Assembly: GCA_002399735.1 (NCBI GenBank)
Contig: DHEF01000014.1
Coordinates: 52,182-116,181, forward strand
Direction: 5' to 3'
DNA: 64,000 nucleotides
Origin: Chitinophagaceae bacterium UBA4857
GTDB lineage: Bacteria > Bacteroidota > Bacteroidia > Chitinophagales > Chitinophagaceae
The position numbers and the translations under genes are program-made. Shown in pieces: positions 26,770 through 36,184 of the stretch (the first letter of the stretch is position 1; each line of letters begins with the position of its first letter). Under the pieces are notes generated by a model. The model worked only from the letters and a program-made list of their open reading frames with translations. It was not told where the DNA came from and did not search any database.

Positions 26770-27612
26770 ATGAAGCATTTGTTTTTGTTGGCGCTAATTA
26801 TTACACAACAAACTATTTTTTCCCAGTATTATTATCGTGATATTGTTACAACCGGCGAAAACAATGTTTATTTATCTGCCTTATTTAATAATAAAGTAAC
26901 CAATATTACCGCTACCGAATACAATAACCGCGGGCAAAAAAATACCGACTTAAACGACTGGCAGGAGATTAATTATACCAACCGAATCATCAGGCAAACC
27001 ACTCGTGACCGTCTTACCAAAGCTACTGTTTACAGCCGTTTTGACGATCAGTTTCGTTTAATTGACCTGGCCGATACCTCCGGTGGTATTATTAATAACA
27101 TAAAATATACCTACAACAATAAAAGCCAGTTAACCTACATTACCAAACATATTGTTGAACCCGGTTTAAACACCAATCAAACGGAACAATATGTATGGAG
27201 TTATGCCAACGACGGATTGCCGGAAAAAATGTTGCGCATCATTAACCAATCCGATACTACTGAATACCGTTTTGCACGTGACGAAAAAGGTAATATAGGC
27301 CAAGAACAACAGTACCGTTTAAACCGTCCTTTTGGTCAGCCAATTTTTTATTACTACGATAACAAAAACCGACTTACCGATATAGTACGTTACAATACCC
27401 GCTTAAAAATGGATATGGCTGAGTTAATGCTTGAATATGATGATCAAAATCGTGTTATTCAGAAAATTCAGGTACTTAGCAGTATAACTAAAGATTATGT
27501 TATCTGGCGTTATATTTTTAACGATACGGGCTTAAAAACAAAAGAAGTTTTGTTTGATAAAAACAAGGATCAAACAGGGCGTATTGATTTTCAATACCAG
27601 TTTGCACAGTAA
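26770..27612 (+). CDS. Secreted protein with YD/RHS-like repeats, function unknown
   Basis: 280 residues from the ATG at 26770, which begins the signal peptide MKHLFLLALIITQQTIFS; the TTG upstream is rejected. The mature protein has imperfect repeats such as YTYNNKSQLTYITK, YYYDNKNRLTDIVRY and LEYDDQNRVIQKIQ, spaced through the chain and resembling YD (RHS-type) wall repeats in beta-rich surface proteins. No toxin domain is attached. Probably periplasmic or outer-membrane associated. Monocistronic, followed by a family-1 element. Confidence 0.65.
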   Translation: MKHLFLLALIITQQTIFSQYYYRDIVTTGENNVYLSALFNNKVTNITATEYNNRGQKNTDLNDWQEINYTNRIIRQTTRDRLTKATVYSRFDDQFRLIDLADTSGGIINNIKYTYNNKSQLTYITKHIVEPGLNTNQTEQYVWSYANDGLPEKMLRIINQSDTTEYRFARDEKGNIGQEQQYRLNRPFGQPIFYYYDNKNRLTDIVRYNTRLKMDMAELMLEYDDQNRVIQKIQVLSSITKDYVIWRYIFNDTGLKTKEVLFDKNKDQTGRIDFQYQFAQ

Positions 27613-27690
27613 AATTATTTTTATGTTACCGGCTTTAGTTCCCTGAGCATCGTCCCTTGCGTCGCACTCTTGTGCACCTGTAACATTACT
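27612..27690 (-). repeat. Family-1 intergenic element, copy 6
   Basis: The plus-strand core TTGCGTCGCA is at 27658-27667 with the ACTCTTGTGC flank, so the element reads on the minus strand. Its A-rich end (ACATAAAAATAA) touches the stop of the preceding gene. The 27613-28125 gap holds this copy and another; no gene was seen in the rest. Confidence 0.85.
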
Positions 27691-27863
27691 CACCATTATG
27701 CAAGGCACACCCCTATTCATCGGCGGTACTACAGTAATTATATTCAGCATTTGACATGAGGTGTTTACAATTAATGGTTAACGACCAATAATTGATCGCT
27801 TTTACTAACTATTGACTATTCATTTACCGACTTTCAGACTTTCCCACTCCCAAGTTCTCTCAG

Positions 27864-27945
27864 TTGATTAGCGAACGGAACGATGCAGTGTGCGACGCAA
27901 CAGACGATGATAGTTGTGTTGCAGCCGATAAACCCAAATAAAAAA
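27864..27945 (+). repeat. Family-1 intergenic element, copy 7
   Basis: The core TGCGACGCAA is at 27891-27900, preceded by GATTAGCGAACGGAACGATG and followed by CAGACGATGATAG. Same subtype as the 45.5-kb copy. The A-rich end faces the TonB receptor start. Confidence 0.85.
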
Positions 27946-28125
27946 CCACCATTTATAAATACTGTTTAATGTCTTAGGTCATTTCATAACAACCATTCCT
28001 GTATGCTTACAACCGTTGGCGCAAGTTTTGCTTTAAACATATAACGGGGTTATTTTAAATTTAACAATTAAAGGACCCAAGTTACCTGTATGCCTGTTAC
28101 CTTCACGCCTTATTACAACAAAACC

Positions 28126-30441
28126 ATGAGCAAAATATCAGCATTTTTGCTATTGCTATGTATCAGTTACCAAGTACAAGCCCAGCAAAAATTCACCATT
28201 AGTGGTACTATTATTTCCAAAGCAAAAGGCGAAACTTTAATCGGAGCATCTATAAGCACCGGGCAGTTTGGCACCAATAGCAACGAATACGGTTTTTATT
28301 CCCTCACCCTGCCACAAGGCAAATATGTAATTAGTTTTTCGGCCGTTGGTTTACAATCGCAGGAAAAAGAAATACTGGTTAATAAAGACATTAAACTAAA
28401 CATCAGCCTGGGCGATGAAGTGAAAGACCTGGAAGATGTTGTTGTAACCGCTACCAGCCGTGGCCGCAGCCTTACCAATGCGCAAATGGGTGTTGAACGT
28501 TTGTCCACCAAAGAAATAAAAAACATTCCGGTTTTATTTGGCGAACGTGACATTTTAAAAACCGTACAATTATTACCAGGTATTAAATCGGCCGGTGATG
28601 GTAATAGTGGTTTTTTTGTACGTGGTGGTGCAGCCGATCAAAATTTAATTTTACTGGATGAGGCCCCTGTTTATAATGCATCGCATTTACTGGGTTTCTT
28701 TTCCACCTTTAACTCCGATGCTATAAAAGACATGACGGTATACAAAGGTGCCATGCCGGCACAATATGGCGGCAGGTTATCATCGGTATTAGATATAAAG
28801 ATGAACGATGGCAATAACCAGGATTTTAATGTGAGTGGCGGACTTGGCTTAATATCGGCCAAACTAAATGTTGAAGGACCTTTACAAAAGGATAAATCAT
28901 CTTTTTTATTAACCGGCCGCAGAACTTATGCTGATATGTTTTTAAAACTATCAAGCGATTCGAATATAAATAATAACAAACTTTTCTTTTACGACTTTAA
29001 TGCAAAACTAAATTACCAGTTAGGCGAAAAAGATAAAATTTACCTATCAGGATATTTTGGTAAAGACGTATTGGGTGTAGGTGAAACATTTGGTTTAGAC
29101 TGGGGCAATACTACTGCCACATTGAGATGGAATCATATTTACAATAGTAAACTTTTTTCTAACACTTCACTTATATACAGCAACTATAACTACAACATTA
29201 ATATAAGAAGCGGTGCTAATAAGTTTGATATTTTTTCACAGATAAAAGACTGGAATATTAAACACGAATTTCAATGGTTTGCCGGTAATAAAAACAATGT
29301 CCGTATAGGACTTAATGCTATTTACCATAATATTTTACCGGGCAGGGTTACCGCTGATGCTAATTCGGGTATTAACTCATCAGCCTTACAAAACCGTCAC
29401 TCCTGGGAAAATGCTTTGTACATAACCGATACCTGGAAAATTACACCTAAAGTAAATGTAACATACGGACTGCGTATGTCGGCATTCAGTATTTTAGGTA
29501 AAGGCGATTTTTATAATATAGATGCAGATGGAAATGTAACCGATACAATCAGTTACAAAAAAGGTGAGTTTGTAAAAACTTATTACAACCCGGAGCCACG
29601 GGTTGCTTTCAGCTATATCATTAATCCACGTACATCGGTTAAGGCATCGTATGTACGTAACACGCAAAGTTTGCATCTTATATCCAACTCTACCTCCTCC
29701 AATCCTACTGATAAATGGATAGCCAGTACCAACATTATTAAACCGGAAATATCCGATCAGGTATCCCTAGGTTATTATCAGGATTTAATAAAAGGCAAAC
29801 TGGAATTAACAGTTGAAGCTTATTATAAGGATATGAAAAACCAGATTGATTACCGTGATGGCGCAGATGTATTCAGTAACAGCGATGCTATTGAATCGCA
29901 GTTATTGTTCGGTAAAGGCCGTGCTTATGGTTTAGAATGGCTATTAAAAAAAACAAGCGGTAAGTTTACAGGCTGGTTAAGCTATACGCTATCAAAAACT
30001 GAAAAAAAGATTAACGGCATTAATAATAATGAATGGTACAATGCCCGCCAAGACCGTACACATGATGTAGCATTGGTAGGCTCGTACCAGTTAAGTAAAA
30101 AATGGGTAGTATCTGCTACATGGGTTTATTATACCGGGGATGCGGTTACTTTTCCCGCAGGCAAGTACCGCATAAACGATGAAACAATTTTTTATTACAC
30201 CGAACGCAACGGTTATCGGATGCCCGATTATCACCGTTTAGATATTGGTGCTACCTGGACTTTAAAAGCCAAGAAAAACAGATTATCGGAATTAAGCTTT
30301 AGTTTATTTAATGCTTACGGAAGAGAAAATGCTTATACCATTAATTTCCGCGATAACGAAAACGATCCTACAAAAACCGAGGCCGTACAGTATGCGCTGT
30401 TTAAGTTTATTCCTTCCATTTCTTACAATTTCAAATTTTAA
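28126..30441 (+). CDS. TonB-dependent outer-membrane receptor
   Basis: 771 residues from the ATG at 28126 (signal peptide MSKISAFLLLLCISYQVQAQ); an earlier ATG at 28090 would add 12 residues before the signal and is less likely. A carboxypeptidase-regulatory-like beta domain (about 22-100) is followed by the plug with SAGDGNSGFFVRGG and MPAQYGGRLSSVLDI, then the beta-barrel ending in an aromatic-rich strand (IPSISYNFKF). It imports or binds an unknown ligand with TonB energy. Four bases separate its stop from the DUF4249 gene, a frequent pair in Bacteroidota that suggests a receptor plus surface lipoprotein complex. Confidence 0.93.
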   Translation: MSKISAFLLLLCISYQVQAQQKFTISGTIISKAKGETLIGASISTGQFGTNSNEYGFYSLTLPQGKYVISFSAVGLQSQEKEILVNKDIKLNISLGDEVKDLEDVVVTATSRGRSLTNAQMGVERLSTKEIKNIPVLFGERDILKTVQLLPGIKSAGDGNSGFFVRGGAADQNLILLDEAPVYNASHLLGFFSTFNSDAIKDMTVYKGAMPAQYGGRLSSVLDIKMNDGNNQDFNVSGGLGLISAKLNVEGPLQKDKSSFLLTGRRTYADMFLKLSSDSNINNNKLFFYDFNAKLNYQLGEKDKIYLSGYFGKDVLGVGETFGLDWGNTTATLRWNHIYNSKLFSNTSLIYSNYNYNINIRSGANKFDIFSQIKDWNIKHEFQWFAGNKNNVRIGLNAIYHNILPGRVTADANSGINSSALQNRHSWENALYITDTWKITPKVNVTYGLRMSAFSILGKGDFYNIDADGNVTDTISYKKGEFVKTYYNPEPRVAFSYIINPRTSVKASYVRNTQSLHLISNSTSSNPTDKWIASTNIIKPEISDQVSLGYYQDLIKGKLELTVEAYYKDMKNQIDYRDGADVFSNSDAIESQLLFGKGRAYGLEWLLKKTSGKFTGWLSYTLSKTEKKINGINNNEWYNARQDRTHDVALVGSYQLSKKWVVSATWVYYTGDAVTFPAGKYRINDETIFYYTERNGYRMPDYHRLDIGATWTLKAKKNRLSELSFSLFNAYGRENAYTINFRDNENDPTKTEAVQYALFKFIPSISYNFKF

Positions 30442-30445
30442 TACC

Positions 30446-31288
30446 ATGACTACAAAAACATATATATCAACAACAAGAAAGTGGTCAAGTTATATAGCGG
30501 TATTAATGGGTATTATAACAATAACATCCTGCGAAAAAGTTATTGACCTTAACCTGAATAATGCAGAAAAAAGATACGTAATAGAAGCTAATCTTACCAA
30601 TAAACCCGGCGGTTGTATTGTACTATTAAGTCAGACTAAAGATTTTGATGAAGACAATACTTTTGAAGGCATTAGCGATGCTACTATTACCATAACAGAA
30701 AACGGCACAACTGTTATACCCTTAACCGAAACAGCTACCAAAGGGCAATATACTGCCCCTTCATTTGTAGCCACAACAGGCAGAAGTTATGAACTAAAAG
30801 TAAATATTAATACAGCTTTATTCACCGCTACTTGTAAAATGGCGCAGATAGTTTTAATGGATAGCATTAATACCAAAGATGAAACGCTGTTTGGACAAAC
30901 CCGCAAGATGGTTACTGTATACCATCCGGACCCGCCTGGCTTGGGTAACAATTATCGCTACATACAATATTTTAACGGTTCTAAGATAAGCGGCAACCTT
31001 ATACGTAACGATGATTACAGCGATGGCAGACATACAGAATCGCGGTTATTTTATTTTAGTGATGATGAAGATGAAAACGACCCAAAACTGGAAAGTGGTG
31101 ACCATGTAAAAGTTGAGATGTTAAGTATAACACCCGAAATTTATAAATACTGGTTCAGCCTTGACCGTAGCTCCACCGGTGGCAGCGGACAAGCCACCCC
31201 ATCAAACCCTGTAACGAATATTAAAGGTGGTGCATTGGGTTATTTTAGTGTGCACGGTATTGATACGAAGACGATGATTGTTCCCTGA
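30446..31288 (+). CDS. DUF4249 lipoprotein
   Basis: 280 residues from the ATG at 30446. After a positively charged N-terminus and a hydrophobic stretch (YIAVLMGIITITSC), the cysteine of an ITSC lipobox predicts lipidation. VIDLNLNNAEKRYVIEANLT marks the DUF4249 domain. Such proteins are encoded next to TonB receptors and presumably sit on the outer membrane helping ligand capture. The frame overlaps the receptor's 3' region in another phase, but the start by homology lies 4 bp after the receptor stop. Confidence 0.88.
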   Translation: MTTKTYISTTRKWSSYIAVLMGIITITSCEKVIDLNLNNAEKRYVIEANLTNKPGGCIVLLSQTKDFDEDNTFEGISDATITITENGTTVIPLTETATKGQYTAPSFVATTGRSYELKVNINTALFTATCKMAQIVLMDSINTKDETLFGQTRKMVTVYHPDPPGLGNNYRYIQYFNGSKISGNLIRNDDYSDGRHTESRLFYFSDDEDENDPKLESGDHVKVEMLSITPEIYKYWFSLDRSSTGGSGQATPSNPVTNIKGGALGYFSVHGIDTKTMIVP

Positions 31289-31679
31289 TGTTAATTAAAA
31301 ATTAGTAATGAATAATTAATAATTTTAGTAAGAAATATTTAGTTCCTCCTGAAGCATTTTGATTGCATATTGTACAGGTTGCATTATTTATGTGAAATAG
31401 TTCGTAAGACGCAAGTATTTACAACATTGGCCACCTATAAAATGTTAACGACACAAGCCCCAAGGGATAACATTGTACTAATAATATCACCACACGGGAT
31501 TCTGCTACATTTACGATTTTTGCTATAATAATACCATGCCGTCGGGATTAAGAAAACAGTTTTGAATCTTACAGACACTTGTTGTTAAATACAAACCATA
31601 GCGAATTAACAAGAGAAACGCAGAGGCTTGCACATAGTTGAGTAAAGTTACCCACGACAAATGTCAGGGCTTACGCAGG

Positions 31680-31791
31680 TTTCTCCGATTAAAATACGGA
31701 GTACTGCTAATTGCTCAATAGCATTACTGCAGTACAAGTGTGCGACGCAACCAAAGTTCAATCAGGGCGGGGACGATGACAAACAAAAAAT
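31680..31791 (+). repeat. Family-1 intergenic element, copy 8
   Basis: The core TGCGACGCAA is at 31741-31750. It carries the CTCCG/CGGAG mini-hairpin and the CAATAGCATTA flank like the 4.6-kb copy, and ends GATGACAAACAAAAAATG next to the stop of the outer-membrane receptor-like gene. The remaining 31289-31680 sequence shows no convincing gene. Confidence 0.85.
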
Positions 31792-31801
31792 GTATTACTA
31801 A

Positions 31802-34672
31802 CTAAGGCCTGCCGCCACCACGACCGCCGCTGCCGGAATTACCACCACCACGGTTGCCGCCACCACCCTGCTGCATACCTTCGCCGCGTCTGCCTTGGTT
31901 GTTGGTATTACCACGACCACTACCGGTAAACTTTTGTAAGCGAAAGTTGAGGGTTAATAAAAAGTAGCGGGCTAAACGATTGGTCCGGCTATCTGTAGTA
32001 ATATCGCCATTAATGGTACGACGTACATCAGTATTTTCATTCAACAAATCAAAGGCCTGAAAACGTACAGCTGCCATTTGTCTTTTCAGGAAACGATACT
32101 CTGCTGATAAATTTATAATTAACGGATTAGCATTGACGTTTCCTTGTAAACCGAAGTTCATCATCTTAGCAACATCGTAACCAAATATCCATTGCTTTTT
32201 AATAAAATTTTTCCCGCTTAATCCTAACTGTAATGTTTGGTTATCGCTAACACGCTTACCACCGGTATCATATCGGGCAATAATTTGTTGGAAAGAGTAG
32301 TTTGCATTAGCTGACAAATCTATAATACCGGGCAAATCTAATCGAAAGCTGGTACGCGGCGACACACGCCAGGTATTACCATTATTACGCAGGTTATTTA
32401 CAAAAGTTATATTGTTACTATAGTTAGCATTGGCACCAACGGTTAAAGAATATTTTTTGTTACTAAATGGTTTGGTATAAGCAGCATTGCCACCTAAATT
32501 ATAAAAACCATTTGTATTCAGGTAAGAAGTAGTACGCCCTGTACCTTCTTTATTATTAACCCTGCTGGTAACAATTTTATCCTGAGTTTGATCAAAGTTT
32601 AAGTTGGCAAACAATGAAGTACCAGCCTTCGCATCAAACTTGTTATAACTTAAACCAAACCTTGATGTAAACTCGGCCTGTAAATTAGGATTACCTACTG
32701 ATACATTGTTCAGGTTTGAACTATCGTAAACGGGTTGTAATTGGTTAAAGCCCGGTTCACGGCTGGATCCATCGTAGGTTGCCGTTAAGCTATGACTACG
32801 GGCAAAATTGTACACAAACCTGGCAGTAGGTATCCAATTGAAGTTTTTATAATTTGTTTCAATTTCTTTACCAATAGATTGACCAGTTAGTATACTTGGT
32901 TGTACAACCAACCCAACTGTATAATTGTATTTAGTTTCCCTGCCTTTAAAATTAATACCGGCCCTATGTGTTACAAACTGGTAATTAAAATAATTGGTCT
33001 GGTCTGCATTAGGTGTGGCTTCGTTTGTAAGCGGATTAATATCATCTACCTCACGAATATTTTCGGTATTTGAATTACTCCAGCGATAACTAAGCTCTAA
33101 AAAAGTTGTTTTTCTTTTATTCAACGGTTCGTTAAACGATAAACCTATATTGCTTGCGGTGTTTTTATTTTCGGTGTAAGAACTTTGTTGCTGAATGGTA
33201 TCAAGCATGTTCACCACATTATTTAAAGAATCAAAAGTCACGTTATAATAATCACCATAGCTTTGGCGTGATTGTTCGCTATAAGAAACATTTAAACTTG
33301 TTGAAATATTCAGGCTTCTACCCTTTTTACGAAAGCTATGATGATACATTAAATTACCACCACCATTAGGCGAAGAAGAGTTACCTGAAGAATTAAATAC
33401 ATTATCTGTAGTATAATATCGCCACTGTGGCCTGTTTACCTGGCGTCTTATTTCCGACATACCATCACTTTCCGACGAAGAATTAGATATAGACAAATAC
33501 GGGGTGAATTTAAAATAATTCATCGAATCCATACGATACTCAATATCTGCTGTAATACGGTGATTGTAACTTGAGTTATGACTATTGTTTTTACTAAGCG
33601 TATTTGAATTTCCATCAGGGTTTATTTCCTGGCGAAAAGTTTCACTTGCCATATTCATGTGCCTGGCCGAAAAACTGTAACTACCGTTTACTGATAATTT
33701 GTTACCAATTTTTGTTCTGAAGTTTAGACCGGCCGATTGGGATAACGTAATACCATTCCCGCCACCACCCCCACGGCTTTCACTACCAAAATTGCTGCCT
33801 CTTGCACCGCCTCCACGGCCGCCGCCGTTAAAATTAAACAGGTCAGCATTGGTGTTATTAATAGAACCTAAAAAGTTAATTTGCGTTTCATCTCTAAATA
33901 AATTGGCCGAAATACCACTACCAAAACGCCCCTTATCACCAGCCGAAACACTGGCATTGCCAAACATTCCCCGATTTTTATTTTTTTGAATATTGATGTT
34001 AATGATTTTTTCCGGCTCACCTGTTTTAATACCCGTCAGGTTTGCTTCATCGCCATAGTCATCAATAATCTGAATATTTTCAATTATATCGGCCGGTAAA
34101 TTTTTAGTCGCCGTTTGTATGTCACCGCCAAAAAAATCTTTACCATTTACCCGCACTCTGGATACTGCTTTTCCCTGTGCAGTAATTGCACCGTCTTTCC
34201 CCACTTCCAAGCCAGGCATTTTTTTAATAGCATCTTCCACAGGTGCGCCTTCTTCTACTTTATATGCTTTTGCATTATATTCAATTGTATCTTCTTTTAC
34301 CACAATTGGCTGCACAGATGTTACTTCTACTCCCGGCAATAAAGCAATATCCATTTCCATTAAAACGGAATCCAGTTTAATCCCGTCATCGCCGATAACA
34401 ATGGATGTAATTTTTTTTGTGTACGGAATATAACCCATCAGGTTAATCGTAATATCAATAGGAAAAACCGGTGTTATACTTAACTCCAGTTTTCCGTTCT
34501 TATCAGTAAAAGCAAATACGCTATCCTTTTCGTTGGCCACTTTAATAGTAGCACCTGCCAGGAGGGTTCCGGCCGAATCGATAACAACACCGGTAATATT
34601 CACCTTTTTTTGGGCCAATAGATTAACCGATAAAAGCAGGAGTGGAAGCAAAAATAGTTTGGTGGCTGACAA
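31802..34672 (-). CDS. TonB-receptor-like outer-membrane beta-barrel protein with Gly-rich tail
   Basis: 956 residues. Signal peptide (LFLLPLLLLSVNLLAQ), then a carboxypeptidase-regulatory-like domain (about 24-105), then a plug-like domain with VEDAIKKMPGLEVGKDG (about 143-159). The barrel follows (OMP_b-brl_3 type, about 240-920). The C-terminus is a Gly/Arg/Asn-rich tail of about 35 residues, unusual because barrels normally end in an aromatic strand; a second Gly-rich stretch lies near 280-300. No in-frame ATG precedes the signal peptide, so TTG at 34672 is the likely start. Ligand unknown. Monocistronic. Confidence 0.85.
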   Translation of the reverse strand: MSATKLFLLPLLLLSVNLLAQKKVNITGVVIDSAGTLLAGATIKVANEKDSVFAFTDKNGKLELSITPVFPIDITINLMGYIPYTKKITSIVIGDDGIKLDSVLMEMDIALLPGVEVTSVQPIVVKEDTIEYNAKAYKVEEGAPVEDAIKKMPGLEVGKDGAITAQGKAVSRVRVNGKDFFGGDIQTATKNLPADIIENIQIIDDYGDEANLTGIKTGEPEKIININIQKNKNRGMFGNASVSAGDKGRFGSGISANLFRDETQINFLGSINNTNADLFNFNGGGRGGGARGSNFGSESRGGGGGNGITLSQSAGLNFRTKIGNKLSVNGSYSFSARHMNMASETFRQEINPDGNSNTLSKNNSHNSSYNHRITADIEYRMDSMNYFKFTPYLSISNSSSESDGMSEIRRQVNRPQWRYYTTDNVFNSSGNSSSPNGGGNLMYHHSFRKKGRSLNISTSLNVSYSEQSRQSYGDYYNVTFDSLNNVVNMLDTIQQQSSYTENKNTASNIGLSFNEPLNKRKTTFLELSYRWSNSNTENIREVDDINPLTNEATPNADQTNYFNYQFVTHRAGINFKGRETKYNYTVGLVVQPSILTGQSIGKEIETNYKNFNWIPTARFVYNFARSHSLTATYDGSSREPGFNQLQPVYDSSNLNNVSVGNPNLQAEFTSRFGLSYNKFDAKAGTSLFANLNFDQTQDKIVTSRVNNKEGTGRTTSYLNTNGFYNLGGNAAYTKPFSNKKYSLTVGANANYSNNITFVNNLRNNGNTWRVSPRTSFRLDLPGIIDLSANANYSFQQIIARYDTGGKRVSDNQTLQLGLSGKNFIKKQWIFGYDVAKMMNFGLQGNVNANPLIINLSAEYRFLKRQMAAVRFQAFDLLNENTDVRRTINGDITTDSRTNRLARYFLLTLNFRLQKFTGSGRGNTNNQGRRGEGMQQGGGGNRGGGNSGSGGRGGGRP

Positions 34673-34924
34673 AATGTAAATTTTGGGTATTAGAAGCTGT
34701 TTATTGAAAATACTTTCACATAGACCATATATATGTTAAAAGGTTTAAACAAAAAATTAAACGCCTGCTACAATATGAGTCATCATCTCAAAAGACAAAC
34801 GATTGATAGCCTACTTAGGCATTAATTATACCCCAATTGTTAATGCATTGTAAAAATATTTTTTATAAAATCATTTTCATTAACTTTACTCTACTAAATT
34901 AGTAGACTAATAAAATATATAGAT

Positions 34925-35788
34925 ATGCAGCTACTTCCCATCAACAGTATATCGGGTATTAGTAAAAAAGACTTTACCGAGCAGTACGTTAAAACAGGAA
35001 CACCCGTTATTATAAAAGATTTTTTAAAAGACAGTCCGGCACTGGACTTATGGAACTACGATTATTTTAAACAACATGCCGGCGATTTAATTGTATCGGT
35101 ACATGGGCACGAAAATGCACACCCGGATAAAGTAGTAAGTGAGGCCGCTACAAAAATGAAGTTTTCCGAATATCTTGATTATGTACAAGCCTGCCCTACA
35201 GAAGCCCGTCTGTTTTTGTTTAACCTGCTAACCGAAAAACCGGAGTTTAAAAAACAACTGGTTATAAACAGGGTTACCAATAATATTTTAACATCACTTC
35301 CCTTTATGTTTTTTGGAGGCCAGGGCTCCAGTACCCGCTATCATTTTGATATTGATATCAGCAATGTATTTTTATCACAATTTGAAGGAGCAAAAAAAGT
35401 ATGGTTGTTTCCACCTGAGCAATCAGACTTATTATACAAACTGCCTTATAATTTTCATGGCATTGCTGATCTAAAAAATCCTGACTATGAAAAATTTCCT
35501 GCACTGAAATACCTGCAAGGTTGGGAGTGTACTTTACACTTTGGCGACACTTTATTTATGCCTGCCCATTTCTGGCATTACATCCAGTACGAAACGCATG
35601 GTTATTCTGTTAGTCATCGTGCTTTATCAAGCTCGTACATACAACGCCTGCAAGGTGCCCGCAACTTATTGTTTATCCGTCGGTTTGATAACCTCATGCG
35701 TATTTGGCGTAAAGACAAATGGTTTAATTATAAAAAACAAATTGCTTTTGAAAGAGCCGAAAAAGCTATTAAACGTTTTGAAGATTAA
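34925..35788 (+). CDS. Cupin-like JmjC-domain 2-oxoglutarate/Fe(II) oxygenase
   Basis: 287 residues matching the cupin_8/JmjC fold. Iron ligands are visible as H140-x-D142 (YHFDIDIS) and distal H218 (PAHFWHYI); KKVWLFPPEQ (about 157-166) follows the first pair as in FIH-like hydroxylases. No signal peptide. Members hydroxylate protein or RNA-associated residues; the substrate is unknown. It is divergent from the outer-membrane receptor-like gene. The ATG at 34925 begins directly with conserved sequence (GTPVIIKDF at about 25-33). Confidence 0.85.
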   Translation: MQLLPINSISGISKKDFTEQYVKTGTPVIIKDFLKDSPALDLWNYDYFKQHAGDLIVSVHGHENAHPDKVVSEAATKMKFSEYLDYVQACPTEARLFLFNLLTEKPEFKKQLVINRVTNNILTSLPFMFFGGQGSSTRYHFDIDISNVFLSQFEGAKKVWLFPPEQSDLLYKLPYNFHGIADLKNPDYEKFPALKYLQGWECTLHFGDTLFMPAHFWHYIQYETHGYSVSHRALSSSYIQRLQGARNLLFIRRFDNLMRIWRKDKWFNYKKQIAFERAEKAIKRFED

Positions 35789-35984
35789 TTCATGTTGTAA
35801 TTTCAATAAAATAGCGGATTTTTTGTCACCCTGAACTTGACGAAGGGTTATGCAGTATAATAAAAATTCTTAGCTGGCATCGTCAGGCTCAGTCTGACAA
35901 TGTTCTTGTCATTTTAAAGAATATAATCGGGCTTTTATTTATGTCTCAGCCTGACAATAATCAAACAGTTAATCTTTGTTTTAT

Positions 35985-36065
35985 TTTTCATGTTGTCAGC
36001 TACAGGAATACTAATCAACTTTACTTGCGACGCTCCGTTCAACAGCGTATCGCTAATCAACATCG
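35985..36065 (-). repeat. Family-1 intergenic element, copy 9
   Basis: Variant core TTGCGACGCT at 36025-36034, read on the minus strand with GAACGGAGCGTCGCAA and a GCTGACAACATGAAAAAT end facing the cupin gene. The rest of the 35789-36184 gap includes short CTGACAAT-containing repeats (35880-35955) and the clpB terminator. Confidence 0.65.
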
Positions 36066-36114
36066 TGCTATGCGAGGGCCGTTTGTTTTAGCATAAAAAT
36101 AAATCATTACAATA

Positions 36115-36147
36115 AAAAAGCTAACCGGTAGGCACCGGTTAGCTTTA
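36115..36147 (-). terminator. Intrinsic terminator of clpB
   Basis: A perfect stem AAAGCTAACCGGT/ACCGGTTAGCTTT with a short loop; the minus strand continues into a T-run. It lies about 40 bp after the clpB stop. Confidence 0.88.
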
Positions 36148-36184
36148 ATCATAATCATCACTCATTCACTATAAAAAAACAATC

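Noticed and set aside
31289..31679. Possible degraded gene in the gap after DUF4249
   Set aside because: Frames on both strands are interrupted and give no recognisable motif.
34119..34433. A 104-codon plus-strand frame at 34.1-34.4 kb
   Set aside because: It is antisense to the conserved plug-like domain of the outer-membrane receptor-like gene.
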